From Bacillota bacterium (GTDB taxonomy: Bacteria > Bacillota > Clostridia > Christensenellales > Pumilibacteraceae): DNA of 64,000 nt. Positions 27,006 through 38,025 of the stretch are shown here, piece after piece; position 1 is the first letter of the stretch, and each line of letters opens with the position of its first letter. The DNA is taken from contig WQVM01000002.1 of assembly GCA_009783985.1 (NCBI GenBank), positions 1 to 64,000 of the forward strand. The letters are read 5' to 3'. The position numbers and the translations under genes are program-made. The notes under the pieces were generated by a model, which saw only the letters and a list, made by a program, of their open reading frames with translations, ran no database searches and had not been told where the DNA came from.

Positions 27006-29630
27006 CTACATAAATAAACTCTCTACATACGGTGTTGCCTTAATCGAAACATTAGTACGATTAGCCGCACCGTAAATAAAGAACATGCGTCCTCGCGGAT
27101 TATATGCAATACTCGCTTGCTCGCTCTCGTTTATCTCTCCTGCCTTTTCATATAACTTACATATATCTGTCATATCGCTTGGCGATAACGAAAAAATCAA
27201 ACTGTACTGTGATACATTTATAATCGCTGTAGATTTTCTCGCTATTTCAGGTGTACCCGCAAAGTCTTTAATGTTTTGTGTTATCACTATTTGCATACCG
27301 TCATACTTACGGATTCTTTTAGCAAGCTGAAACATAAAGTCTAATGCAACAGGATACTGCTCATTGACAAACAAATGTGCTTCATCAATTACAACTACTA
27401 TCTTTCTGCTCGTGCAATGACGCATATTATACTCTCTATTCTTTATGACTTCATTTTCAAGCCACTTCAAAATTAGTAGCATTTGAGCATTGGCAACAGT
27501 CTCATTTTTGTCCGCTAATAATTTTTGAAAATTAAAACATACAAAGTTTTCCGATAAATTAAATGATGATACTCCATTCCATAGCGCTGAGTTTCGTCCG
27601 CCGCTTTTGAATTTAGAAAGATAATTTTGTATAGTCTTTATACACGACAGTGTGTATGCGTCCGTTTCTTTTTCTGCTTGTTCGTCAACAACAGCGGCAA
27701 GGTTGTCAAAGGTGGGATAACTCTCACCTGTTAGCGTTTCCGGATTAGACTTGCCTGTAATGCCTTTAATACGATAACAGTCTAAAGTTGCCTTGTTTAA
27801 TAACTCCAAACAATCACTGTTAAGCCCTGCAAATGCAACCTTAAAAAACTGCTCTAAAAATCTTAAATGTGCGAAAAAGTCGTTACCCGTTTCCGTATCT
27901 GCGTCATCTTCTTTCATACCCGCAATAATTTGAAAAGGATTGATAATACCGTATTTAGAACTTGCCGCGTCTAAAACCTTACCGCCTAAGCTATCCGTTA
28001 CTTTTGAATATTCTGACTCAGGATCTAATACAAAAATTTTAGCTCCCGTAGATGCAAGATTACAAAGCATAGTCTTAGCGGCATATGACTTACCGCTACC
28101 GGGTTTGCCGACAATTACCATATTACTATTAACCCTTTCAGTATCCCGTTTCCAAAAATCCGCAAACACAGGCAAGTCGTTCTCTCCAATCAATAAACCG
28201 TCCTCATCAACAACTGCATTAGACACAAACGGAAAACAAGCCGCCACTGATGAAGATTGAATACCTCGTGAATAATTTAGCTTATCATAAAAGCCGTTTG
28301 CTAAGTATGCGTCCGATTGCCGTCCGATTGTTTCCGAAAAATTAAACCCCAATTCTCTTAGCTTTCGCTTAACAGTTCTTTTGACAGTATTTTTATTCGG
28401 TTCGTCATAAGCTGTAATCAAAAGCGTTGTGTCAAGCATAGTTTCGTTATCGTTTTGGAGACTGTTAAGTAATGCTGATAAAGTCTCTATGTGTGTTGAC
28501 TTATCTATTACCTCGCTTGCCTTATTACCTGCTCTTGCAGATAACTCCATTATTGCATTATCTATTCTGCGTGCCGCTTTAGATTTCTCAACAGGCTTTA
28601 GTGATAAAGTAACTTTCGTATAGGGTAAATCAAATAATCCTGCTCCCCATGCATTACCCACATTTAGCGGATAACCCGTAATAATAAAATGCGACAGGAT
28701 TTTATCGTCCTGCCGCGTCCGTAATAAGTTAAATTCAATCCGTTTTGGAATTAGACTACTTAGTGCATACTGATTTTGTTCTTCGGTTTCTTGGCTATTC
28801 GAATCGTATTCATCAACGGCTATTTGCCGTCCGACCGATAACCTAACGAACTCATATAATCCTGCCATTTTCAGTAGCCGCGCCTCCGCACCTGCCGAAC
28901 AAAAGAGCTGCCTAATATAGCTTATAGAGTTTAAGAGACTTTTTTCATCACGGTCGTAGAGTGCAAAATAATACGAGCCGTAATGGTTAGCTGATGAGCC
29001 ATTCATCTCATCAATCGTAAATGCCCTATCTTCAATGATATTCATTCTAGCCATATATTCGGTTTCGGATAGATTGCCACTCTCGTAGTTCTCAACTAAA
29101 TTCTTCATACGCTTAACTTCACTCTCTAGCTGTCCGTCAAGGTTTAGCGGTTTTTCAAGTTTAATTATAGATGCCTCTTGCCCGACACCCAAACTGTTAT
29201 ATACTGCTGTCATAGCGCCGTCAATAATGTAATCTTGTTTTGCCCCTGATAACAATCGAAATTCTAAGGGGTGTATTTCTAATACCGCCATAAATGTTCC
29301 GTTCTTTAATTCAATATAGTTTTCCTTTAACCGCTCATACGGAAACAAATCCGCTGTATCATGCTTACCGCCTCTATTAAATGCTTTAACACTAAATAAG
29401 TGCTTTACCATATACCACGCTGTCAAGTATATACGCTCCTCTCCAATCGGCAGAAATAGCGGAACAGACAAGCAAACCACACCCAAAGCAAGAACATACT
29501 TGTACGGCAGATTACTTGCTGCTATCATAGCTATAATCGACAGCAAGCAAACGCCAATTATAATATCTATCAAAGTTATGTTCTTATAAAACTTCAACCG
29601 TACTTTTGTACTTTTAGGTATAAACCTCAT
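27006..29630 (-). CDS. VirB4-family conjugative ATPase
   Basis: 'MVIVGKPGSGKSYAAKTMLCNLASTGAKIFVLDPESEYSKV', 'VVVIDEAHLFVNEQYPVALDFMFQLAKRIRKYDGMQIVITQNIKDF'. Confidence 0.93.
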   Translation of the reverse strand: MRFIPKSTKVRLKFYKNITLIDIIIGVCLLSIIAMIAASNLPYKYVLALGVVCLSVPLFLPIGEERIYLTAWYMVKHLFSVKAFNRGGKHDTADLFPYERLKENYIELKNGTFMAVLEIHPLEFRLLSGAKQDYIIDGAMTAVYNSLGVGQEASIIKLEKPLNLDGQLESEVKRMKNLVENYESGNLSETEYMARMNIIEDRAFTIDEMNGSSANHYGSYYFALYDRDEKSLLNSISYIRQLFCSAGAEARLLKMAGLYEFVRLSVGRQIAVDEYDSNSQETEEQNQYALSSLIPKRIEFNLLRTRQDDKILSHFIITGYPLNVGNAWGAGLFDLPYTKVTLSLKPVEKSKAARRIDNAIMELSARAGNKASEVIDKSTHIETLSALLNSLQNDNETMLDTTLLITAYDEPNKNTVKRTVKRKLRELGFNFSETIGRQSDAYLANGFYDKLNYSRGIQSSSVAACFPFVSNAVVDEDGLLIGENDLPVFADFWKRDTERVNSNMVIVGKPGSGKSYAAKTMLCNLASTGAKIFVLDPESEYSKVTDSLGGKVLDAASSKYGIINPFQIIAGMKEDDADTETGNDFFAHLRFLEQFFKVAFAGLNSDCLELLNKATLDCYRIKGITGKSNPETLTGESYPTFDNLAAVVDEQAEKETDAYTLSCIKTIQNYLSKFKSGGRNSALWNGVSSFNLSENFVCFNFQKLLADKNETVANAQMLLILKWLENEVIKNREYNMRHCTSRKIVVVIDEAHLFVNEQYPVALDFMFQLAKRIRKYDGMQIVITQNIKDFAGTPEIARKSTAIINVSQYSLIFSLSPSDMTDICKLYEKAGEINESEQASIAYNPRGRMFFIYGAANRTNVSIKATPYVESLFM

Positions 29631-31270
29631 TTCTTACTGTCCTCCTTTCTTGTTATATCCGCATGGTTTATTATTCCGCGCCCTGTAGCTATATTTTTAA
29701 TTCTCGGCCATATATTTTTTACTGTAGTGATAGCTCCGCCTTGCCACGCATCTTTTATTACACCGACAGGCATACTTGCAAGTCTGCTTGCTCCGCCTAA
29801 TGTTCGCAATGCTTTATTGCCTTTCTCACCGCCTTCACTTGTTTCTTTTTCAGAAGTCGCTTGACCTTGACTGTTTACGGCGTTATTAACATTGCTTTCA
29901 TTTGTGTTTTTTACTACTTGTGACTGTTGCCCTTTGTCTTTATTCGGCTTTCCTGATTGCTTTTGTTCCTGTGAGTTGTTTTCGGGTTTCTTTTTGCCAA
30001 GCAGCGCATTCATTTCTTTTTTGTTTTCACCGCTTTGTTTTTCGTCCATATTGCCTGTACCTTTGTTTTTTCCGTCTGCACTATCTAAATTGCGTTGATT
30101 GCGGTTGCCTTTAACAGATGCGCCTACATTATCCCCAAAACCCACGCCTCTCCGTAAGTTTCTTCTAAAGTCCGCGCCGCCGATTACTTGCCCTGCCGCT
30201 CCCATACCAAAACGAGCAACACCACGCACTGACCTTGCTCCGAAATAAATACCGCTTAAAGTTTGTTGTGCTTCCTGCGCACCCGCATTCGTCCCCGTAA
30301 GCTGTGCGATAACCATATACGCTTTAGTAACAGCAAATGCACCGCCTATCATAAACAGTAAGCCAATTAAACCATTTTGAAATCCACTATCAAAAAACTG
30401 TATGCGTATCATCTGCGGTATTATAAGGAAAAATAAGTTCATTGCAAGTATTATTCCGTATGCGGATAAGACCTTTGAAATAAGCATTTCTCGCCATAAC
30501 TTGAATCGCGCTCCGTCATCAACGGGAATAGTTGAAACCGAAACGGGCGAAACAATGTATAAAAGGATAATATCAAATATACGCTGAATAAAACGTAGTG
30601 CCGCAAGAGCAAACAATACAAGCAATATAACTCCGCTTGAAATCCCTATAACAAAATTTACATTAGATAAATCGTAATACCGTCTTACTACACTTAAATC
30701 TCTGTAACACAATGCACCCGTGATAAACATTTGCTCAATTTCAACTCTCCTCCCTGCGGGACCGATAAACGCATTATGTCCCGCCGTAACTAAAACCTGT
30801 CCGCCAAATAATGCTCTCTCACCTCCGCTTGCGTTCATTAGCATACTACTGTTCACTGCGCTCATAATTACATTTGTCAGCACTATTCCCGATGCAAGTA
30901 AAAACGGAATAAGCAAAAAGATAAGAAGACTCTGTCCCGCTTTGGCGAGTATCTGTGCTTTTGTTTTTTTATGTTGAGCGTCTGCATATTCACTCCGTAT
31001 TATTGCGATAATAACAAATATACAAAGTAGTATCATTCCGATAAGCATTACACCAAAAAATGCTGTCCGTACTGCGTTAGACTCTAAAAAGTGTGATAAT
31101 ATATCTGTCTGCCGTCCGTCCACAGTTACCGTATCAATACCAGCAAGCATATTAAATGTCTCAACAATAAAGTCAACAATAACGAATATACTCATTTGCA
31201 AGTTATACAATAGGTCAAAGAACCAGCCGAATAACAGTCCCGCTAAGTCATCTAAAAATCCGTCTAACAT
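29627..31270 (-). CDS. VirB6/TrbL-like polytopic conjugation membrane protein
   Basis: Multiple TM segments followed by low-complexity polar C-terminus; between VirB4 and VirB2-like genes. Confidence 0.8.
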   Translation of the reverse strand: MLDGFLDDLAGLLFGWFFDLLYNLQMSIFVIVDFIVETFNMLAGIDTVTVDGRQTDILSHFLESNAVRTAFFGVMLIGMILLCIFVIIAIIRSEYADAQHKKTKAQILAKAGQSLLIFLLIPFLLASGIVLTNVIMSAVNSSMLMNASGGERALFGGQVLVTAGHNAFIGPAGRRVEIEQMFITGALCYRDLSVVRRYYDLSNVNFVIGISSGVILLVLFALAALRFIQRIFDIILLYIVSPVSVSTIPVDDGARFKLWREMLISKVLSAYGIILAMNLFFLIIPQMIRIQFFDSGFQNGLIGLLFMIGGAFAVTKAYMVIAQLTGTNAGAQEAQQTLSGIYFGARSVRGVARFGMGAAGQVIGGADFRRNLRRGVGFGDNVGASVKGNRNQRNLDSADGKNKGTGNMDEKQSGENKKEMNALLGKKKPENNSQEQKQSGKPNKDKGQQSQVVKNTNESNVNNAVNSQGQATSEKETSEGGEKGNKALRTLGGASRLASMPVGVIKDAWQGGAITTVKNIWPRIKNIATGRGIINHADITRKEDSKK

Positions 31271-31278
31271 TTACCCTC

Positions 31279-31578
31279 CTAAATTTGTGACCTGACCCAA
31301 TCTTGTAATATAGGCATTGAAATCCTTAACGCTACTATTAAAATGAATATAAGCGCGAAACCTATAATTGCACCGAGTAAATCTTTTTTTGCTTTTTCAC
31401 GACTGTTCTGCTCGTCACTTTTAGCAATTTTAATTCCTAAAAATATACAATAAATCGTTCCTACGCTTCCGACTATAGCTATTGCCGGCCATAGCACTGC
31501 GTTAATTACATCGAGTATCGGTTGAACAATCGGATTAAAGTTCGGTGCTGCTAATATCATTGTCATAAATAATTCCAT
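31279..31578 (-). CDS. VirB2/TrbC-like (Maff2-type) small membrane protein
   Basis: 99 aa, two TM segments 'VLWPAIAIVGSVGTIYCIFLGIKIAKSDEQNSREKAKKDLLGAIIGFALIFILIVALRI'. Confidence 0.78.
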   Translation of the reverse strand: MELFMTMILAAPNFNPIVQPILDVINAVLWPAIAIVGSVGTIYCIFLGIKIAKSDEQNSREKAKKDLLGAIIGFALIFILIVALRISMPILQDWVRSQI

Positions 31579-31611
31579 TAAACTAACTCCTTATTTTGTT
31601 GTTTGAAAATA

Positions 31612-31728
31612 CGGAGACCTCTTATCTCCGCAATAAAACGCCGCCTTTGCGGCAAACGCTATAGGGTGTCCCTATAGGCGTAATTTGTGGGTGGAAACAG
31701 GGCAAAATGCCCGTACTGATTCACACCC
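31612..31728 (-). promoter_or_regulatory. multi-hairpin 5' leader upstream of the VirB2-like gene
   Basis: Four successive stems: CGGAGAtaagaggTCTCCG; GCCGCaaagGCGGC; GCCTATAGGGacaCCCTATAGC; GGGTGtgaatcagtacGGGCattttGCCCtgtttCCACCC. Confidence 0.6.
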
Positions 31729-31803
31729 TTATCCTGCTTGTCTTTTACTTATTCATTCCCCCATTTCTGAATCATAATAAGTAACTAGTTTTCTCACCAA
31801 TAG

Positions 31804-31833
31804 TGGGGCGCGGACTCCCCGTTCCGCGCCCCG
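31804..31833 (-). terminator. GC-rich hairpin downstream of the adhesin-like gene
   Basis: GGGGCGCGGA/TCCGCGCCCC stem. Confidence 0.6.
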
Positions 31834-31844
31834 CACCATAATAA

Positions 31845-34800
31845 TTAAGCGTTCTTTTTCGGTTTGGATTTGAAAGCCTTTCGCTTACGCATGACAATCA
31901 CTACCGTAATCCCGCCGACCAATAAGCCTATTATGAGGATAATAACAATCGTTCCGGCGGCATTGACCGCGTACACAATTTGAAAAGTATACTCGGTTAC
32001 ATTTCCCGCACTGTCAGTTAAAATAATTCTATAACTGCCCTCTGCCGTTAATACATTACCAAACGAAAATGCAAACGCTTCTCCGTTTAGATATGCTCTG
32101 ACAGTTACTTGCTTATTCGGATTTCTCAGCGTTACATTCCCGCCTGTTCTGCCACCGTTTGTTACACCCACAAGTTCGGCACTCGGCATAACCGTATCTA
32201 TCTCGAATATAAACTCAGTCTCATTGCCCGCGCGGTCAGTCAAGGTAATTCTATACGCTCCGCTCTCGGTTAACTGACTACCGCCTTCATATGTGCCGAT
32301 AAAAACTCCGTCCTTATAAAGTCTCGATATAATACCGACTCCGCCAAACTCCAGCCAAACAGGTTGATTTGTTATACCGCCGTTAGTTACACCGTTTAAT
32401 AAGCCTACAGGCAAAGCTTTAATGATAGTAAAGGTAAAAATTCTAATATAGCCGTTACTATCAAAGAACTCTAAAACATATCTGCCCTCTTCGGCAATTT
32501 CACGGTTAGAGGTATACTCAATCTCTATGCCTTCACGCATAAGCCTTACATATGCCTCATCCGTCCATGAAAACCTTACTGCGCCGTTTGTATACCCTCC
32601 GTCTTCAACACCGTGCAGAGTGCCGACAGGCGGTGGTTTCAGGTAATCAAACTCGGATATTACAGCGTCAATTCCGCTTCTGAAATTATCCGTAACAACG
32701 ACTCTGTACAGTCCGTCACGATTAAATTCAAAAAATAATCTCTCGGTATTGATTACTCTATTATAGTTATCTGTTTCTAACCGTTTCCATGTCAAGCCAC
32801 CGTCAATCGATCTATAAATCCGAATTTCTATCAGTGTTGCCCCAATATCGTTACTCGGCTCTATACGCACTTCCAAACGCTTACTAACTAAATTATCTAC
32901 AAATGTAATGACCAGACTGTTCAAGGATATAGCAAATTGAATCTCGGAAGATAACCCCGCATGGTTTATTGCTGTCACAAAATATCTACCGCTTGTTAAA
33001 GTAAACTCTTCATCGTGATGAACTACCGCTAAAATCTCACCAATGCTGTTACGAATAATAAGCATAGCGAAGTCAGCTCCAAAGTCAGAATTTATTTTAA
33101 GCGTAACCGCTTCCCTAAACGCATACCGAATATCCGAGTCAGCTAAGTTTAATACACCGCCCTCTAATCTAAACCAAATTTCGGGAACATTACGGACAAT
33201 AATAAGCGTAAATACATAACTGTTTCCCCAATCATCGTACACGGTCAAAATATGTTCTCCTTCCGTGCTAAAAACGCCTCCCGTAAACGGCACTCCGTTT
33301 ATACGATAATTAGCGTGAGCTGCAAGCGTTACGCTGTTTCCTATAAAAGTGTTGTACGCCGTTAGCTTGTGGACATTATTCCCCTCATAGGCTTGGGCGG
33401 GAGTTCGTTGCCACCAGTAGAATGTACTCACAGACTGTAGTGCAAATTCAGCGATTACTGCATTAAGCCTTTCAAGTGTAAAGTATGCAACCAATACATT
33501 ATGATTACCCGACATTTTATAAATAAAGTATTTTCCGTTTTGAGCGTTTACGCTGTCAATGTTATCCATCGGAATACCGCCGTCCCATGTATCGCCATAC
33601 CAAACAGCTGTACGGATTAAGCTCCGTTCCCGCGCTACCGCAAAAACAAACGCATTATAGAATGTATCAAAAGAAAAACGATTGCCGTCCTCATCTGCCG
33701 TTTCCCAAAACTGTTTGTTTATCGTATTGTTCATTACTTCTATACGACTTGCCGTGAAATCAGCCGTCCACACATTTCCTGCCGCGTCAATACTTTCTAT
33801 AACATATGCTCCGCCATTGATAGTTCGTATAACACCATTTGATGTAATCGATCTGCCGTTAACCGTAACCGAAACAATCGGCGCAGTAGTGAGCGGGCTG
33901 TCGTTAATCCAGCTTACAGTTACATTCTCACTCGTCCTATCATTGATGACACCGCTTAAAGTAACAGGCTTAGGTGTACGGTCAACAATAATGACATATA
34001 TATTTGAGGTGTTTCCGACAATATCCTGAGCAAAAAACTCATATCGACCCGCCGCAGTAAAAGTAAAGAATTGAGCGTACGGAATAAAGGTTGCCGTATT
34101 AGGCAGCTTTACAAATGTTACCAAAATCGAGCCACCGCTTGCCGACATACTGATACGCTCCGCATTAGTAAAAGTCCCGTTATCCACGGGACTTTCATTT
34201 GCAAATAGCTGTACTGACGGTCTTTCCGTTAATAGATACGCTTTATACTCATCACTCATATTTCCTGCTCTGTCTATCGCTCTGAAAGTATACCATCCGT
34301 CACCCGAATTAGTGGTTATTATCTCTCCGTTATAAATTGTCCATGTTCCGCTTGGACGCATTACCTCCTTTCTTGCTATTCCGCTTACTGAATCTACTGC
34401 TGAAAATCTTATAGCTAGGTTGGTACTTGCTCCGTTTAATATAGCTATGCCGCCTGCATAAAGCGTGCCAATAGGTCTACAAGTATCCAGTGTGACGCTT
34501 ATCGTTTCGGCTACATTTCCCGCCCTGTCCACGGCAAAAAAGTAATATCTGCCTCCTTCAAAAAACCGTGTGCCTTCTGTATATGGAATAAAGTTAGCTG
34601 TATTCGGAAGTCTTACAAACATTCCTGCAATTCCGCTTTCTAAGTCTGATGCAGAAAAACTAACAAAGCCGTTATTTGTATACGCACCGCTACTAAGTTG
34701 ACCCATTGCGTCAAAAATAGTCAGCTGAGGTTTAGTTAAATCAAGAAAAACCGAAATGACGGGCGATGTATTACCTGCTCCGTCCTCGGCATAGAAATAC

Positions 34801-35807
34801 CATCTGCCGACATTAGCCATAATCGCTTCTATCGTAACACTTGAACCTGTAACGATTGTAAATCCGCCGATACTACCTCGCCTATGAAATACCCGCACAA
34901 CTCCTGTAAGCACATCCGTTGCATAAAAGTTAATCGCTTGATTAGTAAATTCAGGCAGCGCCGCATTTACAGGCGGAGTTTTGTCTACAACAAGAGTAAA
35001 TATCGCCTGTCGCCCTGCCTCATTACGAAGTACAATTGTATATATACCGTCCGTTTCTATCGCAGAATTTCTCTGATACGGAACTCCGTTAATCGTCGCA
35101 TATTTAGCAGGCTGATTAACTAACGGATTATCCCAACTAAAACGCGGACTCGGCATAGACGCATTACTATAATATCTTCCGCTAGGTTGTCTTACAGCAT
35201 TAGTAAATGTACCCGTAGGCGTGGTTGTATTTATTCTCGCATTCATTACATTCGTACTGAAATAATTAAAATCCCAAAAAGCTCCGCCCGCCGTTGATAC
35301 AACTCTTATATGAAATGATATAATACAATCCCTATCCCATAAATTTGATACGGTATGCGAAAAGGGTGCTACCATAGTGCCGTTCGGCGGACTAAAATTC
35401 GGGTTTAGTTGGCTATGGATATAATGAAGATTACCGTTAATATATGCCCGTAATGTAACCTCTCGTATTGCGTTGTTGAATACAGCGTCAGTTGTAAATA
35501 TGATAGCGTCGTTATTGATTCCGACTGTCACGGCATTTATCATTATACTTGACTGTGCTGTACCGCCTCCGCCCGCTCCTGATGACATTAGATTTCCGTT
35601 AAGTGAAAACTCATGTCTTAGCATCGCATTAAATGTCATATTTATTGATGCAGACGCTTCCGCGCGTTCTTCTCTTGAATTTGATGTAGCCGACATAAAA
35701 ATGAATAAACCTGTCGCTACCGCGATAAGCATACTTATTACAATTATCCTTACTTTAATTTTTTTCACTAAAATTTTCTCCTTGTAAATGTTTAGATATA
35801 ATTTCAT
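31845..35807 (-). CDS. large Ig-like-repeat surface protein (adhesin-like) of the conjugation module
   Basis: 1320 aa; N-terminal TM/signal; repeated 'VDKTPP...FYATDVLTGV', 'YYFFAVDRAGNVAETISVTLDTCRPIG'; C-terminal TM plus KR-rich tail. Confidence 0.8.
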   Translation of the reverse strand: MKLYLNIYKEKILVKKIKVRIIVISMLIAVATGLFIFMSATSNSREERAEASASINMTFNAMLRHEFSLNGNLMSSGAGGGGTAQSSIMINAVTVGINNDAIIFTTDAVFNNAIREVTLRAYINGNLHYIHSQLNPNFSPPNGTMVAPFSHTVSNLWDRDCIISFHIRVVSTAGGAFWDFNYFSTNVMNARINTTTPTGTFTNAVRQPSGRYYSNASMPSPRFSWDNPLVNQPAKYATINGVPYQRNSAIETDGIYTIVLRNEAGRQAIFTLVVDKTPPVNAALPEFTNQAINFYATDVLTGVVRVFHRRGSIGGFTIVTGSSVTIEAIMANVGRWYFYAEDGAGNTSPVISVFLDLTKPQLTIFDAMGQLSSGAYTNNGFVSFSASDLESGIAGMFVRLPNTANFIPYTEGTRFFEGGRYYFFAVDRAGNVAETISVTLDTCRPIGTLYAGGIAILNGASTNLAIRFSAVDSVSGIARKEVMRPSGTWTIYNGEIITTNSGDGWYTFRAIDRAGNMSDEYKAYLLTERPSVQLFANESPVDNGTFTNAERISMSASGGSILVTFVKLPNTATFIPYAQFFTFTAAGRYEFFAQDIVGNTSNIYVIIVDRTPKPVTLSGVINDRTSENVTVSWINDSPLTTAPIVSVTVNGRSITSNGVIRTINGGAYVIESIDAAGNVWTADFTASRIEVMNNTINKQFWETADEDGNRFSFDTFYNAFVFAVARERSLIRTAVWYGDTWDGGIPMDNIDSVNAQNGKYFIYKMSGNHNVLVAYFTLERLNAVIAEFALQSVSTFYWWQRTPAQAYEGNNVHKLTAYNTFIGNSVTLAAHANYRINGVPFTGGVFSTEGEHILTVYDDWGNSYVFTLIIVRNVPEIWFRLEGGVLNLADSDIRYAFREAVTLKINSDFGADFAMLIIRNSIGEILAVVHHDEEFTLTSGRYFVTAINHAGLSSEIQFAISLNSLVITFVDNLVSKRLEVRIEPSNDIGATLIEIRIYRSIDGGLTWKRLETDNYNRVINTERLFFEFNRDGLYRVVVTDNFRSGIDAVISEFDYLKPPPVGTLHGVEDGGYTNGAVRFSWTDEAYVRLMREGIEIEYTSNREIAEEGRYVLEFFDSNGYIRIFTFTIIKALPVGLLNGVTNGGITNQPVWLEFGGVGIISRLYKDGVFIGTYEGGSQLTESGAYRITLTDRAGNETEFIFEIDTVMPSAELVGVTNGGRTGGNVTLRNPNKQVTVRAYLNGEAFAFSFGNVLTAEGSYRIILTDSAGNVTEYTFQIVYAVNAAGTIVIILIIGLLVGGITVVIVMRKRKAFKSKPKKNA

Positions 35808-38025
35808 GTGTTCTGCCTGTTTTATCAGCTTGCTGTAGCTTGATTAACTTCTCGCTTAAATCACTCAGTAGCTCAATAAGATAATAATTCTTAAATCCGT
35901 TTGCAATTGCTCGTGCCTCATCTATGACTCCTATAGCTTCCACATATTGCCTATTGTCTAAATAAGACATTAGTTTTGCATACCCGCTGTCATCAATTAA
36001 GCCTTCCGTTGCCGCCTCTGCTAAGTTCTTATAATGCTCTATAAATAAATCCATTTCTTTGTCGCTGACAGGGTTAGGCACATTTCCGTTTGTTCCGCCG
36101 TTACTTTCATACGGTATAATAACGCTGTTACGCTTTTTCATATCGTAATAAACCTTTGTTTCGTCAAAGAATTTTCCCTCGTGTAATTTTTGAGTTGTCT
36201 TTTCCATTTTTAATGATGTACACTTAAAGCTGGGTGTGAATTTACTTCTAATAGGGTCAAATCCAAAAACCGTCACAATTGCGTTACCCATATCTGTCGG
36301 TGAATTGAGTTTTTGTAATTCCGACGGGTAAATAAGCGGGCGCTCCTTAATACTTGCATTGGAGTTAATGTCGCTTGCTTTTATTGTGTTGTAGCCGACA
36401 TTCCTTGTGATTACCGAAAAGTTGCCGCACCGTTTACTAAATTCCTCGATTGTCTTTTGGTCAGTCGAGCCTATAAATACTTGGATATTGGTATTAGACT
36501 TAATAATCTCGCTTACCTTTTCGTCGTACACCTTAGCAAGTTGCGCATATGATTGAATAACTAAATGAAGCCAGATATTGCGTGAGCGGCCGACTGTTAT
36601 CATCTGCTCCAGCTTTGGTATTGGAGGCAACTGTCCGAACTCGTCAAGCAAAAAGTAAACAGGACGCGGCAAAGTCAAATCCTGCTTTTCATTTGCCACA
36701 CGCACAAGCTCCTTATACGCTTGCAAAATAACCATTGCCGCAAGCGGGTGTCGCGTTTCCCTCTCATCGGGTATTTGTAAGAATAGTGCCGTCGGCTTAT
36801 CCGCTAAACTTGTAAAATCTATATCGTTTTCGCTTGTTAGACTGCATAGCGACAAATCGGCGAATAAGTTGAGTTTATCGAAGAGAGTAGATAAGTAACT
36901 GTTCCGTGTTTTATCCGAACTGCCGATAACTTGCTTAGATAAGCTCCGCGCTCTTGATGTGTCGGGTCTGCCAAGAAAATATTTAAGTAATTCTTCACAA
37001 TCATTTTCAGTATTTGTCGCTATAGCTTTAAGATTATAAAAATTATATCGCTCCTTTGTCATTCCTAAGTCGGGATTTTCGCTGTCCTCTAACATCGCAA
37101 GCGCAATCGCTAATATAAAATTCTTTGCTCCGCTTTCCCATAGAGGTTCTTGCTTATTTTGTATCGGGCATAATACAGTAGCTATGTCGTGCAAGTCCTC
37201 GTACACGGTGTCACCTATCTCTTGCCTTTTAACTCCGATTGCATTTTCTAACTTTTTTATGTCGTAATACTCCTCACCGTTAAACATCATACCGCCCGTT
37301 TCTTCATTAACTTTTACTTCCGTTTCAAGCCGTAACATTCTTTGATGATTGAGATACGCTCTTTCTAACGGATTCCACTTAATCGAGTGAAACGGGTTAC
37401 GCAAATCAAGCACCTTAACATCATAGCCTCTATCCATTAGGCTCTTTGCATGGAGCTGATACAGTTCTCCTTTGGGGTCACTGATAAGCATTGACGCTTT
37501 TGACGCACTCTCTGCAAGGATTTGTATCACGGGATTGATATAGGCTGTGGTTTTTCCGCTTCCTGTTGTGCCTATAATAAGCACATGGGCAAACCCTGCA
37601 AAATCTATGTCATAGGTTCTGCCTTGAACTGCTCTGATAGGAACACCGCTTATATTGCGTTTACTTAAAGACTCGAAATCCGAGTGATTAAAGTTCTTGC
37701 GGATTTCTTCATCAGTTTGAAATTTTGCGTCCTCTAAATTAGTTTCAATATCGCTATCGCGCTTATGTCCCTTAATAATCCTGTTTGTCGCTTTTAGCCA
37801 ATAATGATTATAGTAATAAATAGCGTAAATTAAGATTGATACACCCATAAACAGCCCCGTATATATAAATGTATCACGGTGTGCTAGTAACCAAATACTA
37901 AAACGAAAGCTAAAATTATTTATTACTAAGCTATTAAATACAAACCCGCAAGCGTATGATAATGCCGTTAAAATTAAGACTGCCAATAGTATTTTTTCTA
38001 ATTGTTTATTCCATTTCGATTTCAT
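35755..38025 (-). CDS. VirD4/TraG type IV coupling protein
   Basis: 'HVLIIGTTGSGKTTAYINPVIQILAESASKASMLISDPKGELY', 'VYFLLDEFGQLPPIPKLEQMITVGRSRNIWLHLVIQSYAQL'. Confidence 0.94.
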   Translation of the reverse strand: MKSKWNKQLEKILLAVLILTALSYACGFVFNSLVINNFSFRFSIWLLAHRDTFIYTGLFMGVSILIYAIYYYNHYWLKATNRIIKGHKRDSDIETNLEDAKFQTDEEIRKNFNHSDFESLSKRNISGVPIRAVQGRTYDIDFAGFAHVLIIGTTGSGKTTAYINPVIQILAESASKASMLISDPKGELYQLHAKSLMDRGYDVKVLDLRNPFHSIKWNPLERAYLNHQRMLRLETEVKVNEETGGMMFNGEEYYDIKKLENAIGVKRQEIGDTVYEDLHDIATVLCPIQNKQEPLWESGAKNFILAIALAMLEDSENPDLGMTKERYNFYNLKAIATNTENDCEELLKYFLGRPDTSRARSLSKQVIGSSDKTRNSYLSTLFDKLNLFADLSLCSLTSENDIDFTSLADKPTALFLQIPDERETRHPLAAMVILQAYKELVRVANEKQDLTLPRPVYFLLDEFGQLPPIPKLEQMITVGRSRNIWLHLVIQSYAQLAKVYDEKVSEIIKSNTNIQVFIGSTDQKTIEEFSKRCGNFSVITRNVGYNTIKASDINSNASIKERPLIYPSELQKLNSPTDMGNAIVTVFGFDPIRSKFTPSFKCTSLKMEKTTQKLHEGKFFDETKVYYDMKKRNSVIIPYESNGGTNGNVPNPVSDKEMDLFIEHYKNLAEAATEGLIDDSGYAKLMSYLDNRQYVEAIGVIDEARAIANGFKNYYLIELLSDLSEKLIKLQQADKTGRTHEIISKHLQGENFSEKN

